Notes: generated by a model not told the origin, from the letters alone. 50,085 nt of DNA from Streptomyces spiramenti (GCF_012034385.1 NZ_JAAVJB010000013.1:1-50085); one strand, 5' to 3'; counted from the first letter of the stretch, positions 8,377 through 17,829 are shown. Made by a program: numbers and translations.

Positions 8377-10083
8377 TCAGCGCTCGCCGTCCCCGCCCGC
8401 GGGGGCGGCGCCGTCCGTCCGCCCGCCGTCGGCGAGCAGCGCGCGGATCTCGTCGGGACCGCTCTCCACCAGCGTCTCGTCGAGCAGCACCCAGCGGGTC
8501 ACCCCCACCGACTCCAGGAACGCCAGGTCGTGGCCGGCGATCAGCAGCGCGCCCCGGTAGGAGGCGAGGGCTTCGGTCAGCCGCCGGACGCTCGCCAGGT
8601 CGAGGTTGTTGGTCGGCTCGTCCAGCATCAGCAGCTGCGGCGCGGGGGAGGCCAGCAGCATGGCGGCGAGCGCCGCGCGGAATCGCTCCCCGCCGGAGAG
8701 GGTCCCGGCGGGCTGTTCCGCGCGGGCCCCGCGGAACAGGAACCGGGCGAGTTGCCGCCGGATCTCGTTGTCCGGCACGCCCGGAGCGACGTTCGCGACG
8801 TTGGCCGCGATGCTCAGCCCGTCGTCCAGGACGTCGAGCCGCTGCGGCAGGAAACGCAGCGGGACGTGCGCACGGGCCTGTCCCGCTTCCGGGGCGAGGG
8901 TCCCGGCGACGGCCCGGAGCAGCGACGTCTTGCCGGCGCCGTTCCGTCCGACCAGCGCGACCCGTTCGGGGCCGTGCACGGCCAGGTCGCCGTGGCGCAG
9001 CCGGCCGTGGGGCAGCCGCAGCCCCTCGACGGTCAGCACGGTCCGGCCGGCGGGGACCTCGGTCGCCGGGAGGTCGACCCGGATCGCGGCGTCGGCGCGT
9101 ACCGCGTCGGCGGCCTCGTCCCGGCGCTCGCGCGCCTCGTCGAGTCGGTCCTCGTGGAGCCCGCGCAGCTTGCCCGCCGACTCCTGCGCGGCGCGCTTGC
9201 GGTTGCCCGCCACGATGCGCGGCGCCCGGCGCTCCGCCTGCATGCGGCGGCTGTGCCGTTCCCGGCGGGCGATCTTGATACGGGACTCCTCCAACTCCTT
9301 CTTCTGCCGCCGCACGTCGGCGTCGGCCACCCGCAGCAGTCGCTCCGCGGTCTCCTGCTGGGCGGCGACGGCCTCCTGGTACGCGGACCAGCCGCCGCCG
9401 TACCAGGCGACCTCGCCCGACCGCAGCTCCGCGATGCGGTCCACGCGTTCCAGGAGCTCCCGGTCGTGGCTCACGACGACGAGGATGCCGCTGCGCCAGG
9501 TGTCGACGGCGTCGTGGAGCCGGCGTCGGGCGAACAGGTCGAGGTTGTTGGTCGGTTCGTCGAGCAGCAGCACGTCCGGCCTGCCCAGCAGCAGTGCGGC
9601 GAGACGCAGCAGCACGGTCTCGCCGCCCGACATCTCCCCGACCATCCGGTCGAGCCCGAGATGGTCCAGGCCGAGCGAGCCGAGCGTCGCCAGGGCGCGC
9701 TCCTCGACGTCCCAGTCCTCGCCGACCGTCTCGAAGTGCGCGGGGTCCACGTCCCCGGACTCGATGGCGCGGACGGCCGCGCGCTGCTCGGCGATACCGA
9801 GCGCCTGCTCGACGCGGAGCCCGGTGTCGAGGGTGATGTTCTGCGGCAGCAACGCCAGGCTGCCGGTCACGCCGACCGATCCGCTCTCGGGCCGCAGCTG
9901 CCCGGCGAGCAGCTTCAGCAGGGTCGACTTGCCGCTGCCGTTGGCGCCGACGAGGCCGGTGCGCCCGCGCGGCACCGTCATCGACAGGTCGTCCAGGACG
10001 GGAGTGCCGTCGGCGAACCGGAAGGTCAGGGCGGAGCAGGTCAGGGCGGAGCCCGCGGGGGTGGTGCGGGGTGTGTGGGTCAT
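8377..10083 (-). CDS. ABC-F family ATPase (ribosome-associated, possible antibiotic protection)
   Basis: A 568-aa soluble protein with two ABC cassettes and no membrane segments. Cassette 1: Walker A GANGSGKST, signature MSGGE, Walker B LLLDEPTNNLDL. Cassette 2: GRNGAGKTS, LSGGERF, LMLDEPTNNLDL. A basic helical linker at about residues 235-320 (QKKELEESRIKIARRERHSRRM) fits the P-site tRNA interaction motif that defines ABC-F proteins. Members either displace ribosome-bound antibiotics or act as translation factors. Which applies here cannot be decided from sequence. A long, structured upstream region with no gene (10084-10696) is consistent with regulated expression. Confidence 0.88.
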   Translation of the reverse strand: MTHTPRTTPAGSALTCSALTFRFADGTPVLDDLSMTVPRGRTGLVGANGSGKSTLLKLLAGQLRPESGSVGVTGSLALLPQNITLDTGLRVEQALGIAEQRAAVRAIESGDVDPAHFETVGEDWDVEERALATLGSLGLDHLGLDRMVGEMSGGETVLLRLAALLLGRPDVLLLDEPTNNLDLFARRRLHDAVDTWRSGILVVVSHDRELLERVDRIAELRSGEVAWYGGGWSAYQEAVAAQQETAERLLRVADADVRRQKKELEESRIKIARRERHSRRMQAERRAPRIVAGNRKRAAQESAGKLRGLHEDRLDEARERRDEAADAVRADAAIRVDLPATEVPAGRTVLTVEGLRLPHGRLRHGDLAVHGPERVALVGRNGAGKTSLLRAVAGTLAPEAGQARAHVPLRFLPQRLDVLDDGLSIAANVANVAPGVPDNEIRRQLARFLFRGARAEQPAGTLSGGERFRAALAAMLLASPAPQLLMLDEPTNNLDLASVRRLTEALASYRGALLIAGHDLAFLESVGVTRWVLLDETLVESGPDEIRALLADGGRTDGAAPAGGDGER

Positions 10084-10696
10084 GGGTCACTCGCAGTCGT
10101 GAGCGCTGGTCGGGGGGCTCGTCTGCGAGCACCGTGCGGTGACGACCGGGCCGACTCGGGGGCGAGCGGCTGATCAGGTGCGGGGGAGTCGTCCTGTCTC
10201 GCGGGCGGCCCTGGGGCTGCCGGGAGCGGGGCGCCGGGGGCTGCCGGGACGTCTCGGCCGGGTACCGGCGAGAGTCCGTCGGAGGCCTGTCGGCGGAAGG
10301 GACGGCGGATGCACCGAGGTCGCGTCCACGCGGGACGTCACGGGCGGGCGGCCACCGGGGAAGGGGCCTGCGAGCGCGTGACGCCGTACGGCCGTGCCGT
10401 ACCGCGCGATGTTCGCGTACCTCAGATGCGCAACGTCCACCTCTATCGGAGACAACAGGACGTTTTCGACTGTACCGCGCCCCGCCGGGCCTGCCCACCG
10501 GTTTCCGACGCGTCGCACGCGCGGGCACGATGCGTTGTCCCCAGGCTGTGGACAACGTTGCGACTCACCGGACCGCCCGAGGAGTCGGCAGCGCGAGTGC
10601 CGGGAGCCGCCGCCTGCCGGGCGCGCGACGGGAACCTGCCGGCACCGCGTCAGCCGTTCGCACAACGGGAGCGGCGGCGGAAGGACACGGAGAAGA
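10084..10696. other. Non-coding interval between aspS and the ABC-F gene
   Basis: No convincing gene on either strand. It holds a 7-bp hairpin GTACGGC/GCCGTAC (10386-10402), an AT-richer patch at 10425-10470 suitable for the ABC-F promoter on the minus strand, and the inverted DnaA-box-like pair at 10533-10557. A minus-strand reading frame starting near 10460 is open but has no clear coding signature. Confidence 0.5.
10533..10557. promoter_or_regulatory. Inverted pair of DnaA-box-like 9-mers
   Basis: Arms CGTTGTCC (10533-10540) and GGACAACG (10550-10557) are perfectly inverted around 9 nt. Each half reads as a Streptomyces DnaA box: TTGTCCCCA on plus and TTGTCCACA on minus, the latter an exact consensus match. 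Function is unknown; two boxes do not make an origin. Confidence 0.4.
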
Positions 10697-10733
10697 CCCC
10701 GGCCGCCACCCCGGTGCGGGGTGGCGGCCGGGG
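10697..10733. terminator. Terminator of aspS
   Basis: A perfect 17-bp stem (10697-10713 with 10717-10733) and a 3-nt loop, starting about 20 nt past the aspS stop on the minus strand and followed by TCTTCT. Confidence 0.85.
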
Positions 10734-10754
10734 CCGTCGTCTCGGGTGACGCGC

Positions 10755-12563
10755 CTACTGCGCGGCGTCGCCGTCCTTGGCCTCGGCAGCCGCCTTCAGC
10801 GCCTGCTGGGCGGAGGGCCGCAGCGACAGGTGCAGCTCCTTGAGCCGCGACTCGTCGACCGTGGACGGCGCGCCCATCAGCAGGTCCTGCGCGTTGCCGT
10901 TGAGCGGGAAGGCGATGGTCTCGCGGATGTTGGGCTCGTCCGCCAGCAGCATCACGATGCGGTCCACACCGGGAGCGATGCCGCCGTGCGGCGGCGCGCC
11001 GAAGGTGAAGGCCCGCAGCATGCCGCCGAACTCACGCTCGACGTCCTCGTTGGAGTAGCCCGCGATCTCGAACGCGCGGTACATGATCTCGGGCTCGTGG
11101 TTCCGGATCGCGCCGGAGGACAGCTCGGTGCCGTTGCAGACGATGTCGTACTGCCACGCCAGGATGTCCAGCGGGTCCTTGCTGTTGAGGGCCTCCAGCC
11201 CGCCCTGCGGCATGGAGAACGGGTTGTGCGAGAACTCGATCTGCCCGGTGTCCTCGTTCTTCTCGAACATCGGGAAGTCCACGATCCAGCAGAACCGGTA
11301 GACGTTCTCCTCGAAGTGACCCGTCCGGCGCGCGGCCTCGACGCGGACCGCGCCCATGATCTTGGAGACCTCGTCGTACTCGCCGGCGCCGAAGAAGATC
11401 GCCGTGCCGGCCTTGGCGCCGAGGCGCTCCACGAGCGCGGTGGTGTTCTCCTCGGTGAGGAACTTGGCGATGGGGCCGGTCAGGGCGTTGCCCTCGCCGA
11501 CGCGGACCCAGGCCAGGCCCTTCGCGCCCTGCTCGACGGCGAACTCGCCCATCTGGTCGAAGAACTTGCGCGGCTGGTCGCCGGTGTCCGGCACCGCGAG
11601 GGCGCGGACGTGCTTGCCGGCGAACGCCTTGAACTCCGAGCCGGCGAACACGTCGGTGACGTCGACGAGTTCGAGCTGGGCGCGCAGGTCCGGCTTGTCC
11701 GAGCCGTACTTCTCCATGGCCTCCCGGAACGGGATGCGCGGGAACGGCGAGGTGACGTGCTTGCCGTTGCCGAACTCCTCGAACAGCTCCGTCATCACCT
11801 TCTCGATGACGACGAAGACGTCCTCCTGCTCGACGAAGCTCATCTCGACGTCGAGCTGGTAGAACTCGCCGGGGGAGCGGTCGGCGCGGGCGTCCTCGTC
11901 GCGGAAGCACGGCGCGATCTGGAAGTAGCGGTCGAAGCCCGCGATCATCAGCAGCTGCTTGAACTGCTGCGGCGCCTGCGGCAGTGCGTAGAACTTGCCG
12001 GCGTGCAGCCGCGAGGGCACCAGGAAGTCGCGGGCGCCCTCGGGGGAGGTCGCCGACAGGATCGGCGTCGCCATCTCGTTGAAGCCCTGCGCGGTCATCT
12101 TCTGCCGGATCGCGGAGATCACGGCCGAGCGCAGCAGGATGTTGCGGTGCATCCGCTCACGGCGCAGGTCGAGGAAGCGGTACTCCAGGCGCCGCTCCTC
12201 GTTGACGCCGTCCTCGGCGTTGATGGTGAACGGGATCTGCTCGGCGCCGCCGAGGACCTCCAGGCCCGAGACCTCCACCTCGACCTCGCCGGTCGGCAGC
12301 TCCGGGTTGACGTTGTCGGCGCCGCGGGCCACGACCGAGCCGTCGACGCGGATCACCGTCTCCTTCGACAGGGACGACAGCCGCTCGTTCGCGTCGGTAC
12401 CGGGGCGGACCACCAGCTGCGTGATGCCGTAGTGGTCCCGGACATCGATGAAGAGGATGCCGCCCAGGTTCCGGCGATTGTGCAGCCAGCCCGACAGCCG
12501 GACATCACTGCCGATGTCCGCGGAGCGCAGTTCGCCGCAGGTGTGGGACCGGTACCGGTGCAT
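10755..12563 (-). CDS. aspS: Aspartyl-tRNA synthetase
   Basis: A 602-aa class II aminoacyl-tRNA synthetase of the bacterial AspRS type. It charges tRNA-Asp, possibly also tRNA-Asn in an indirect pathway. Visible parts are the N-terminal OB-fold anticodon-binding domain ([26 protein letters not shown]), motif 2 ([24 protein letters not shown]), the large GAD insertion, and motif 3 with [15 protein letters not shown] near residue 535. Length is normal for the family. The ATG at 12563 lacks a strong ribosome binding site. It ends in an Ala/Lys-rich tail and a 17-bp terminator. Confidence 0.97.
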   Translation of the reverse strand: MHRYRSHTCGELRSADIGSDVRLSGWLHNRRNLGGILFIDVRDHYGITQLVVRPGTDANERLSSLSKETVIRVDGSVVARGADNVNPELPTGEVEVEVSGLEVLGGAEQIPFTINAEDGVNEERRLEYRFLDLRRERMHRNILLRSAVISAIRQKMTAQGFNEMATPILSATSPEGARDFLVPSRLHAGKFYALPQAPQQFKQLLMIAGFDRYFQIAPCFRDEDARADRSPGEFYQLDVEMSFVEQEDVFVVIEKVMTELFEEFGNGKHVTSPFPRIPFREAMEKYGSDKPDLRAQLELVDVTDVFAGSEFKAFAGKHVRALAVPDTGDQPRKFFDQMGEFAVEQGAKGLAWVRVGEGNALTGPIAKFLTEENTTALVERLGAKAGTAIFFGAGEYDEVSKIMGAVRVEAARRTGHFEENVYRFCWIVDFPMFEKNEDTGQIEFSHNPFSMPQGGLEALNSKDPLDILAWQYDIVCNGTELSSGAIRNHEPEIMYRAFEIAGYSNEDVEREFGGMLRAFTFGAPPHGGIAPGVDRIVMLLADEPNIRETIAFPLNGNAQDLLMGAPSTVDESRLKELHLSLRPSAQQALKAAAEAKDGDAAQ

Positions 12564-12737
12564 CGCTCAATCCAAGTCGTCCGAGAGCCAGGGTCAACGG
12601 TTCACCGCCGGCATGCCGACGGGCCGCCGACGGCGGAGCGACAGCGGCCACGACAGCGACAGCCGGGGGCACCTCAGACTACCGCCCCGGCCTAGCCCTC
12701 TCGCCGTTCGGGCGTACTTACGCATAAAGTGAGACAA

Positions 12738-14801
12738 ATGCGCACCGAGGATGTGCTGGCCGCGGCAGGGACCGGACTCTGGCGCTGGGACCACGCGACT
12801 GGTCTGGTCACGCTCGACGCCACCGCCGCCGGACTCTTCGGCCTGCCCGAGCGGTACACCACCATCGGCGAGGCCACCGTCCGCGCCCGGGTCCATGTCG
12901 AGGACTACATCGAGCTGTACCGCGTGGCCACCCTCAGCGCCGCCGAGGAACGCATCGGCGAGAGCCGGCTCCGCGTCATCGCGCCCGACGGGACGGATGC
13001 GTGCACTCTCCGCGCGCGGGTCCGCGCCCACGGCGACGGCGACGACTTCGCGATGAGCGGCACCCTGATGGAGGTGCCGCCCAGCACCGCCGTCGCCGCC
13101 CCCCTCGGCCGGGACTGGCGGCTCTCCCGGGAGGCGTTCCTCCTGGACGCGGGCCGTGCCCTCGCCGAGGCCCGCACCACCGGCGAGGTGCTGCGCGTCG
13201 CCGCGGGACTGGCCCTTCCCGGCTTCTCACCCGACGGACTGATCGTCTTCGGCGTCGAGGCGGGGGAGCTCACCGTCGTCGGCCACCACGGCTACTCGAT
13301 CTCCGCCACCCCGCAGCGCCGCCAGGCGGCCCGCGGCTTCGCCCCCACCCTGGACTCGCCGTACCCCGCCGCGGAGGCCATCCGCACCGGCCGCGCCGTG
13401 TACGTCCCGGGCCCGGCCGAGTACCAGCGCCGGTTCCCCGAGGCGTGGCCCTACGTGAAGGAGTTCGGCCGCTGCGCCTGGGCCTACCTGCCGCTGATCG
13501 TCGGCGGCCGGACGATCGGCGCCTGGATGGCGTCCTTCCCCGAGCCGGTCTCCTTCAGCCCCGACGAGCGGTCCGTGCTCACCACCGTCGCCCGCATGCT
13601 GGCGCAGGCGCTCGCCCGGACCCACGTCTTCGAGACCGAGCGCGAACTCTCCGCCGACCTGCAGCACACGATGGCGCCTGCCGCCAACCCCGACATCCCC
13701 GGCGCGCAGCTCATCGCCCGCTACGTCCCCACCGGCGGCGGCCTCCAGATCGGCGGCGACTGGTACGACGTGATCCCGCTGCCCTCCGACCGGGTCGCCC
13801 TGGTCATCGGCGATGTCCAGGGACACGACGTCCGCGCCGCCGCGATCATGGCGCAGCTCCGCATCGCGCTCCGCGCCTACGCAGCCGAGGGCCACCGCCC
13901 CGACACCGTCCTCTCCCGCGCCTCACGGTTCCTCTCCGGAATGCCGCTCTCCGGCGACGCCCGGTTCGCCACCTGCCTCTACCTGGAGGCCGACCCCCGC
14001 ACCGGCACCCTGGACGTCGCCCGCGCCGGCCACCCCGACCCCGCGGTACGGCTCGGCGACGGCACCCCCGTGCAGCGACCGACGGTCGGTGGGCCGCCGC
14101 TGGGCATCGTCCCCGACTGGTCCTACCCGACCACCCGCATCACCCTCCAGCGCGACGAGACGCTGCTGATGTTCACCGACGGACTCCTGGAGACCGGCGG
14201 CCACACCCTGGACACCGGCTGGGCGCGCCTTGCCGGCATCCTGCGGGGCGAGCCCGCCGACGACCTGGAGAAGTTGGCCGACCGTCTCATCGAGGGTGTG
14301 CACGGGCCGCCCAGCCACAGCCACACCGGCCCCCTCACCGACCGGCGCGAGGACGACATCGCGCTCCTGCTGTTCAGCCTCCAGCGCCCCGAGGCCCCGG
14401 AACGGCGGCTGGTCGTCACCGTCGACCAGGCCGCACCCGGCAGCATCGCCGAGGCTCGCCACCAGTTCGCCGAACTGCTCCACGACTGGGCGGACGCGGA
14501 CCAGACCGACGGCGCCGTGCTGATGCTCTCCGAGATGCTCACCAACGTGCTGGTGCACACCGACACCGACGCCCGGCTCACCGTCGAGATCACCGGTCCG
14601 AGCGGCGGGCGGCGGCTCCGCGTCGAGGTCGCCGACGGCAGCGACGACCTGCCGCGCCGCCGCGAACCCGGCGAGATGGCCTCCTCCGGCCGCGGGCTGC
14701 TGCTGATGGAGAACCTCGCCGACGCCTGGGGCGTCGACCCGCGCGGCGACGGCAAGGCGACCTGGTTCGAACTCCAGGAGCGGCTCTCGCAGCCCGGCTG
14801 A
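12738..14801 (+). CDS. PAS/GAF-sensor PP2C (SpoIIE-type) phosphatase with C-terminal RsbW-like kinase domain
   Basis: A 687-aa cytosolic multidomain signalling protein. Order: PAS-like region (about 1-120), GAF domain (about 140-290, ending in MLAQALARTHVFETERELSADLQ), SpoIIE/PP2C phosphatase (about 305-545; GGDWYDVIPL, VIGDVQGHDVRAA, LMFTDGLLE, and RREDDIALLL at the end), and HATPase_c_2 anti-sigma kinase (about 555-685; LSEMLTNVLVHT N-box and SSGRGLLLMENLAD G-box). Such fusions set the phosphorylation state of STAS anti-anti-sigma factors. ATG 12738 is preferred over the GTG nine bases earlier; a -10-like TAAAGT ends about 7 nt before the ATG, suggesting a leaderless mRNA. Partner STAS proteins are not adjacent. 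Confidence 0.92.
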   Translation: MRTEDVLAAAGTGLWRWDHATGLVTLDATAAGLFGLPERYTTIGEATVRARVHVEDYIELYRVATLSAAEERIGESRLRVIAPDGTDACTLRARVRAHGDGDDFAMSGTLMEVPPSTAVAAPLGRDWRLSREAFLLDAGRALAEARTTGEVLRVAAGLALPGFSPDGLIVFGVEAGELTVVGHHGYSISATPQRRQAARGFAPTLDSPYPAAEAIRTGRAVYVPGPAEYQRRFPEAWPYVKEFGRCAWAYLPLIVGGRTIGAWMASFPEPVSFSPDERSVLTTVARMLAQALARTHVFETERELSADLQHTMAPAANPDIPGAQLIARYVPTGGGLQIGGDWYDVIPLPSDRVALVIGDVQGHDVRAAAIMAQLRIALRAYAAEGHRPDTVLSRASRFLSGMPLSGDARFATCLYLEADPRTGTLDVARAGHPDPAVRLGDGTPVQRPTVGGPPLGIVPDWSYPTTRITLQRDETLLMFTDGLLETGGHTLDTGWARLAGILRGEPADDLEKLADRLIEGVHGPPSHSHTGPLTDRREDDIALLLFSLQRPEAPERRLVVTVDQAAPGSIAEARHQFAELLHDWADADQTDGAVLMLSEMLTNVLVHTDTDARLTVEITGPSGGRRLRVEVADGSDDLPRRREPGEMASSGRGLLLMENLADAWGVDPRGDGKATWFELQERLSQPG

Positions 14802-14980
14802 GCCACCCGGGACCGCGCGGGGGCGAGCCGACCGACGGACGCCCGGCGTGCGGGGTGCGGGGTGCGCGCGCCGGTCGCGGGCTTCGGGCGCAGGTCCTGA
14901 TCGCGGGCCGGGCCGCTCCAGCGGTAGGGCGCACCGCGTCCGGCGCCCGGTTGTCCGAGGCGTCTCGTAGGTTCCGCGAC

Positions 14981-15478
14981 ATGGCACGTTTCGAGGAGAT
15001 CAGCGCGACGTTCTGGGACGCGCCCGACACCTGCGTCGATCCCGATGCGGATGCCCTGCCGGAGGCGGACGCCGGAGACGACGCTCACCACCCGCCGCTG
15101 ACGGACGACGCCGTCGCCGAGGCGGAACACACCCTCGGCGTGGCACTGCCCCCGGAACTGCTCACCCTGCTCCGGCTGCGCAACGGCGGCACGGTCCCCA
15201 CGCGCCGGGACGCCTTCCCGACCGACGTGCCCAACGCCTGGGCCGACCACGTGCCGTTCGACGAACTCCTCGGCATCGGCAACTCGGAGGACGGCCCCGC
15301 CGCTGACCGCGACCACGCCGCCACCGACGTCCTCCAGCCGCACCCGGTGTACCGGTCCCACGGGTGGGTGGCGATCGTCAATCCCACCGAACGGAGCCTC
15401 CCGGAGCTGCTGCGCCTGCTGCGCTCGGCCCACGAGGACGCCCGCCGCCGCGCGGAACGCCGCGACACCACCGGCTGA
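14981..15478 (+). CDS. SMI1/KNR4 (SUKH)-family protein
   Basis: A 165-aa protein with the SUKH core visible as TDDAVAEAEHTLGVALPPELLTLLRLRNGGTVPTR, then NAWADHVPFDELLGIGNSEDGP. The middle of the domain appears compressed and it ends in a helical VNPTERSLPELLRLLRSAHEDARRRAE. SUKH proteins are often immunity proteins against contact toxins, but many stand-alone copies in Streptomyces have no known job. The ATG has only a weak GTAGG site. No toxin gene is adjacent. Confidence 0.75.
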   Translation: MARFEEISATFWDAPDTCVDPDADALPEADAGDDAHHPPLTDDAVAEAEHTLGVALPPELLTLLRLRNGGTVPTRRDAFPTDVPNAWADHVPFDELLGIGNSEDGPAADRDHAATDVLQPHPVYRSHGWVAIVNPTERSLPELLRLLRSAHEDARRRAERRDTTG

Positions 15479-15568
15479 CCCTCCGCCGGCCGCCCGTCAG
15501 CCTGACGTCCGGCGAGGCGAGCAATGCGACCCCATGGAAGGCCGTACGCCGGGGGAACTCGCGTGCCG

Positions 15569-16008
15569 TCAGCGAGGCCAGTAGGCCGGTGCGGTGGCGG
15601 GGTCGACCTGCTCGAACCGGTGCTTGGCCGCTGGGTCGAGCCCCCCTTGATGTGGAACAGCCGCTGCCCTGGTGCGAGATGTAGCTCCTCGACGATCAGG
15701 GGCATTGCCGCCACCACCGCGCCCATGGAAAGGCCGAGGTCGGCCCGGCTGCGCTGCGTCTGACTGAACCTGACGTGGTGCATGCCGGACTTCTTGATGG
15801 CGTCGGTCTCATCCGGATCGTCGAGCTGGCGGGAGTCCTTGGTGAGGAACACCGGGTAGACCCGGTGAGCCGCGTCGGGCAGCAGCGACAAGTCCTTCTT
15901 CCCCGCTCACCGGATCTGCCCCACGTGGTCGACCTGGTGGTCCGGGAGGAGGCGCCGCAGCATCTCCACCAACTGCACCGGCACGTTCTCGTCGATCAGA
16001 ATCCGCAT
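15569..16008 (-). pseudogene. VapC45-type PIN-like toxin gene, disrupted by a stop codon and a frameshift
   Basis: The frame starts MRILIDENVPVQLVEMLRR, typical of the DUF5615/VapC45 PIN-like family, and overlaps the antitoxin stop by ATGA. An in-frame TGA at 15907-15909 ends it after 33 codons. The same frame then continues AGKKDLSLLPDAAHRVYPVFLTKDS, HHVRFSQTQ and MGAVVAAMPLIVEELHL, all plausible family sequence. At the six-C run 15641-15646 (G on the coding strand) the frame is lost. Shifting it there restores AAKHRFEQVDPATAPAYWPR followed by a stop at 15569. The repaired protein would be about 146 aa. The expected residue at the stop is probably Trp (TGG to TGA). Two independent lesions argue for a real pseudogene. 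Confidence 0.78.
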
Positions 16009-16643
16009 CAGGCAGAACGCGCACCGCTGGTACAGCTGTCCACGGACAGCGCGAAGGAGGCCGCCTCGCGCGCGGCATCGGCCGACACCCCCGGGTAGTA
16101 CGCCGCGATGTCCTCCGGTCGCACGCCGTCCTCGACCAGCTCCGCGACGACGTCGAACGGCACCCGGGTACCGGTGATGACGGGCGCTCCGCCCTGGGTT
16201 CGGGGATCGACGGAGACGTGCGGTTTCGGCTGCAGCAGGTGAGGGACCACGACGCCGGGGCGGGGGGCGAACTCCAGCAGGATGTCGGCCAGGGTCGCGA
16301 TCACACGCTGGCCCGGCCGGGCGACCAGGTCTGTCCCGTGGTCGTCGTCCCCGACGAGCACGATCGAACCGTGATCGGCGACGAGCGAGTAGCCGGAGAG
16401 GTGCTCCACCTCGCCGATCTTCTTCAGGTTGGCCAGCGCTTTGCGGATCTTCTGCAGCGATACGTCCTGCCGCAGGTGCGCGAACGTGCGGAGGGCCAGC
16501 ACGTCGCGAAAGGAGTAGAGGGCAGGGCGGGAGGACAGCTCGGGGCGCAGAACGGGGCCCTGGCCGCGGTCCTGCCGCCAGGTCCGCAGCTGACCCGTGG
16601 TGGCTCCGGACAGGGCAGCAGCCATACGTGTCGGGTAGGCCAT
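16008..16643 (-). CDS. DUF433-family antitoxin with N-terminal HTH (partner of the broken PIN-like toxin)
   Basis: A 211-aa protein that appears intact. The N-terminal part is MerR-like (MAYPTRMAAALSGATTGQLRTWR; YSFRDVLALRTFAHLRQDVSLQKIRKALANLKK). The C-terminal DUF433 domain is VDPRTQGGAPVITGTRVPFDVVAELVEDGVRPEDIAAYYPGVSADAAREA. DUF433 proteins are the antitoxins of DUF5615/VapC45 modules. ATG 16643 is preceded by GGGGGTGAG, which is part of an 18-bp direct repeat. It is coupled (ATGA) to the toxin remnant. The antitoxin has outlived its toxin and may still act as a DNA-binding autoregulator. Confidence 0.85.
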   Translation of the reverse strand: MAYPTRMAAALSGATTGQLRTWRQDRGQGPVLRPELSSRPALYSFRDVLALRTFAHLRQDVSLQKIRKALANLKKIGEVEHLSGYSLVADHGSIVLVGDDDHGTDLVARPGQRVIATLADILLEFAPRPGVVVPHLLQPKPHVSVDPRTQGGAPVITGTRVPFDVVAELVEDGVRPEDIAAYYPGVSADAAREAASFALSVDSCTSGARSA

Positions 16644-16645
16644 GA

Positions 16646-16839
16646 GTCTCACCCCCGGGACGGATCGCAGTTCGTACCGGCACCATGGCAGCTCGCCGCG
16701 GGCACAGCCACACCCCGTCAACAGTGGTCGGTCGCACGTTGGCGCTCTTGACCCGAAGAGGTGACACCGGATGACGGGCGACGGTGACCCCGGTCCAAGA
16801 GGCCGTCGAGTTTCGGCCCTGGTCTCACCCCCGGGACGG
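16646..16839. repeat. 18-bp perfect direct repeat upstream of the antitoxin
   Basis: gtctcacccccgggacgg occurs at 16646-16663, covering the antitoxin ribosome binding site, and again at 16822-16839, 176 bp apart. Both copies contain a CCCGGG core. They could be operator sites for the antitoxin or a scar of local duplication. Confidence 0.6.
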
Positions 16840-16913
16840 GCGGGGGCCGCCGCGCACGTCGCGCGGTGAAAACCGGGTGCGTACATCGGCCGGATCGGTG
16901 TCTCATCGGGCCC

Positions 16914-17780
16914 ATGACGATCGAGCTCCGAACCCCGGGCCCCGACATGATGGACGCCGTGCTGGACGCGCTCCGGGTGTGGCAGGGCGACGGCGCGGCC
17001 GTCCAACTCCACCCCGGGGACGTCGGCTGGTTCCACCGGTTCGGCCCGGCGGCCACGACGGCGGCGCTCCGCGTCTGGACCAGGCACGGGGAACCGGTCG
17101 CGGTCGGCCTGCTCGACGGCCCCGGGCTGCTGCGGCTGAACGTCGCACCGGAGGCGTACGGGGACGGCGAGTTGGCCGATCGGCTCGTCAGAGATCTGGC
17201 CGATCCCGCGCACGGCATCCTCGGCGCGGGTCGGGCGTTCGTCGAGGCGCCCATGGCGACCTCCGTGCACCGGCTGCTCGCCGAGCGCGGCTGGGCGGCC
17301 GACGAGCGCTGGACCCCGCTGCGCCGCGACCTCACCGACCCCGTCCCCGACCCCGGCCTGCGCGTCGAGGTGGCCGGCCCCGACCGGGTCGCGGACCGAG
17401 TGGCCGTGCAGCGCGCGGCGTTCACCGGCTCCACGTTCACGCGGGAGCGCTGGGACTGCATGGCTGCGGGAGCGCCCTACGCCGACGCGCGGTGCCTGGT
17501 GGCGTACGACGACCGGGGGTCGCCCGTCGCGACCGCGACGGTGTGGTCCGCCGGGCCGGGCCGTCCCGGCCTGCTCGAACCGCTGGGCGTCCACGCGGAG
17601 CACCGCGGACGCGGCCACGGCCGGGTGATGGCCGTCGCCGCCGCGTCGGCCCTCCGAGGGCTGGGGGCGTCGTGCGCGCTGGTCACCACCCCGAGCGCCA
17701 ACGGTCCCGCCGTCGCGACCTACCGCGCTGCGGGCTTCCGCGCGCTCCCCGAAACTCACGACAGCCGCCGCCCGTCCTGA
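16914..17780 (+). CDS. Tandem GNAT-family N-acetyltransferase
   Basis: A 288-aa protein with two GNAT-like halves. The C-terminal one carries the acetyl-CoA loop LEPLGVHAEHRGRGHGRVM and the beta-bulge region ALVTTPSANGPAVATYRAAGFRAL. The N-terminal half is degenerate. Start ATG 16914 is chosen because it begins the conserved reading; an upstream in-frame ATG at 16866 would add a non-conserved tail. The acceptor substrate is unknown. Confidence 0.82.
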   Translation: MTIELRTPGPDMMDAVLDALRVWQGDGAAVQLHPGDVGWFHRFGPAATTAALRVWTRHGEPVAVGLLDGPGLLRLNVAPEAYGDGELADRLVRDLADPAHGILGAGRAFVEAPMATSVHRLLAERGWAADERWTPLRRDLTDPVPDPGLRVEVAGPDRVADRVAVQRAAFTGSTFTRERWDCMAAGAPYADARCLVAYDDRGSPVATATVWSAGPGRPGLLEPLGVHAEHRGRGHGRVMAVAAASALRGLGASCALVTTPSANGPAVATYRAAGFRALPETHDSRRPS

Positions 17781-17811
17781 CCCGGCCTGTCCGGGCTGGG
17801 TCAGGACCGGC

Positions 17812-17829
17812 GGCCCCGCCCACGGGGCC
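17812..17829 (+). terminator. Short GC stem-loop after the GNAT gene
   Basis: GGCCCCG (17812-17818) pairs with CGGGGCC (17823-17829) around CCCA, 31 nt past the stop codon. Confidence 0.5.

Noticed and set aside
10174-10460. Minus-strand ORF between aspS and the ABC-F gene (starting MDVAHLRYANIARYG)
   Set aside because: It quickly becomes Pro/Arg-rich shadow sequence, has no ribosome binding site and covers the probable ABC-F leader.
10533-10557. Replication origin
   Set aside because: Only two DnaA-like boxes, no AT-rich unwinding region and no dnaA/dnaN context.
15569-16008. Programmed read-through or selenocysteine at the toxin TGA
   Set aside because: A second, independent frameshift follows in the same gene, so decay is the simpler reading.
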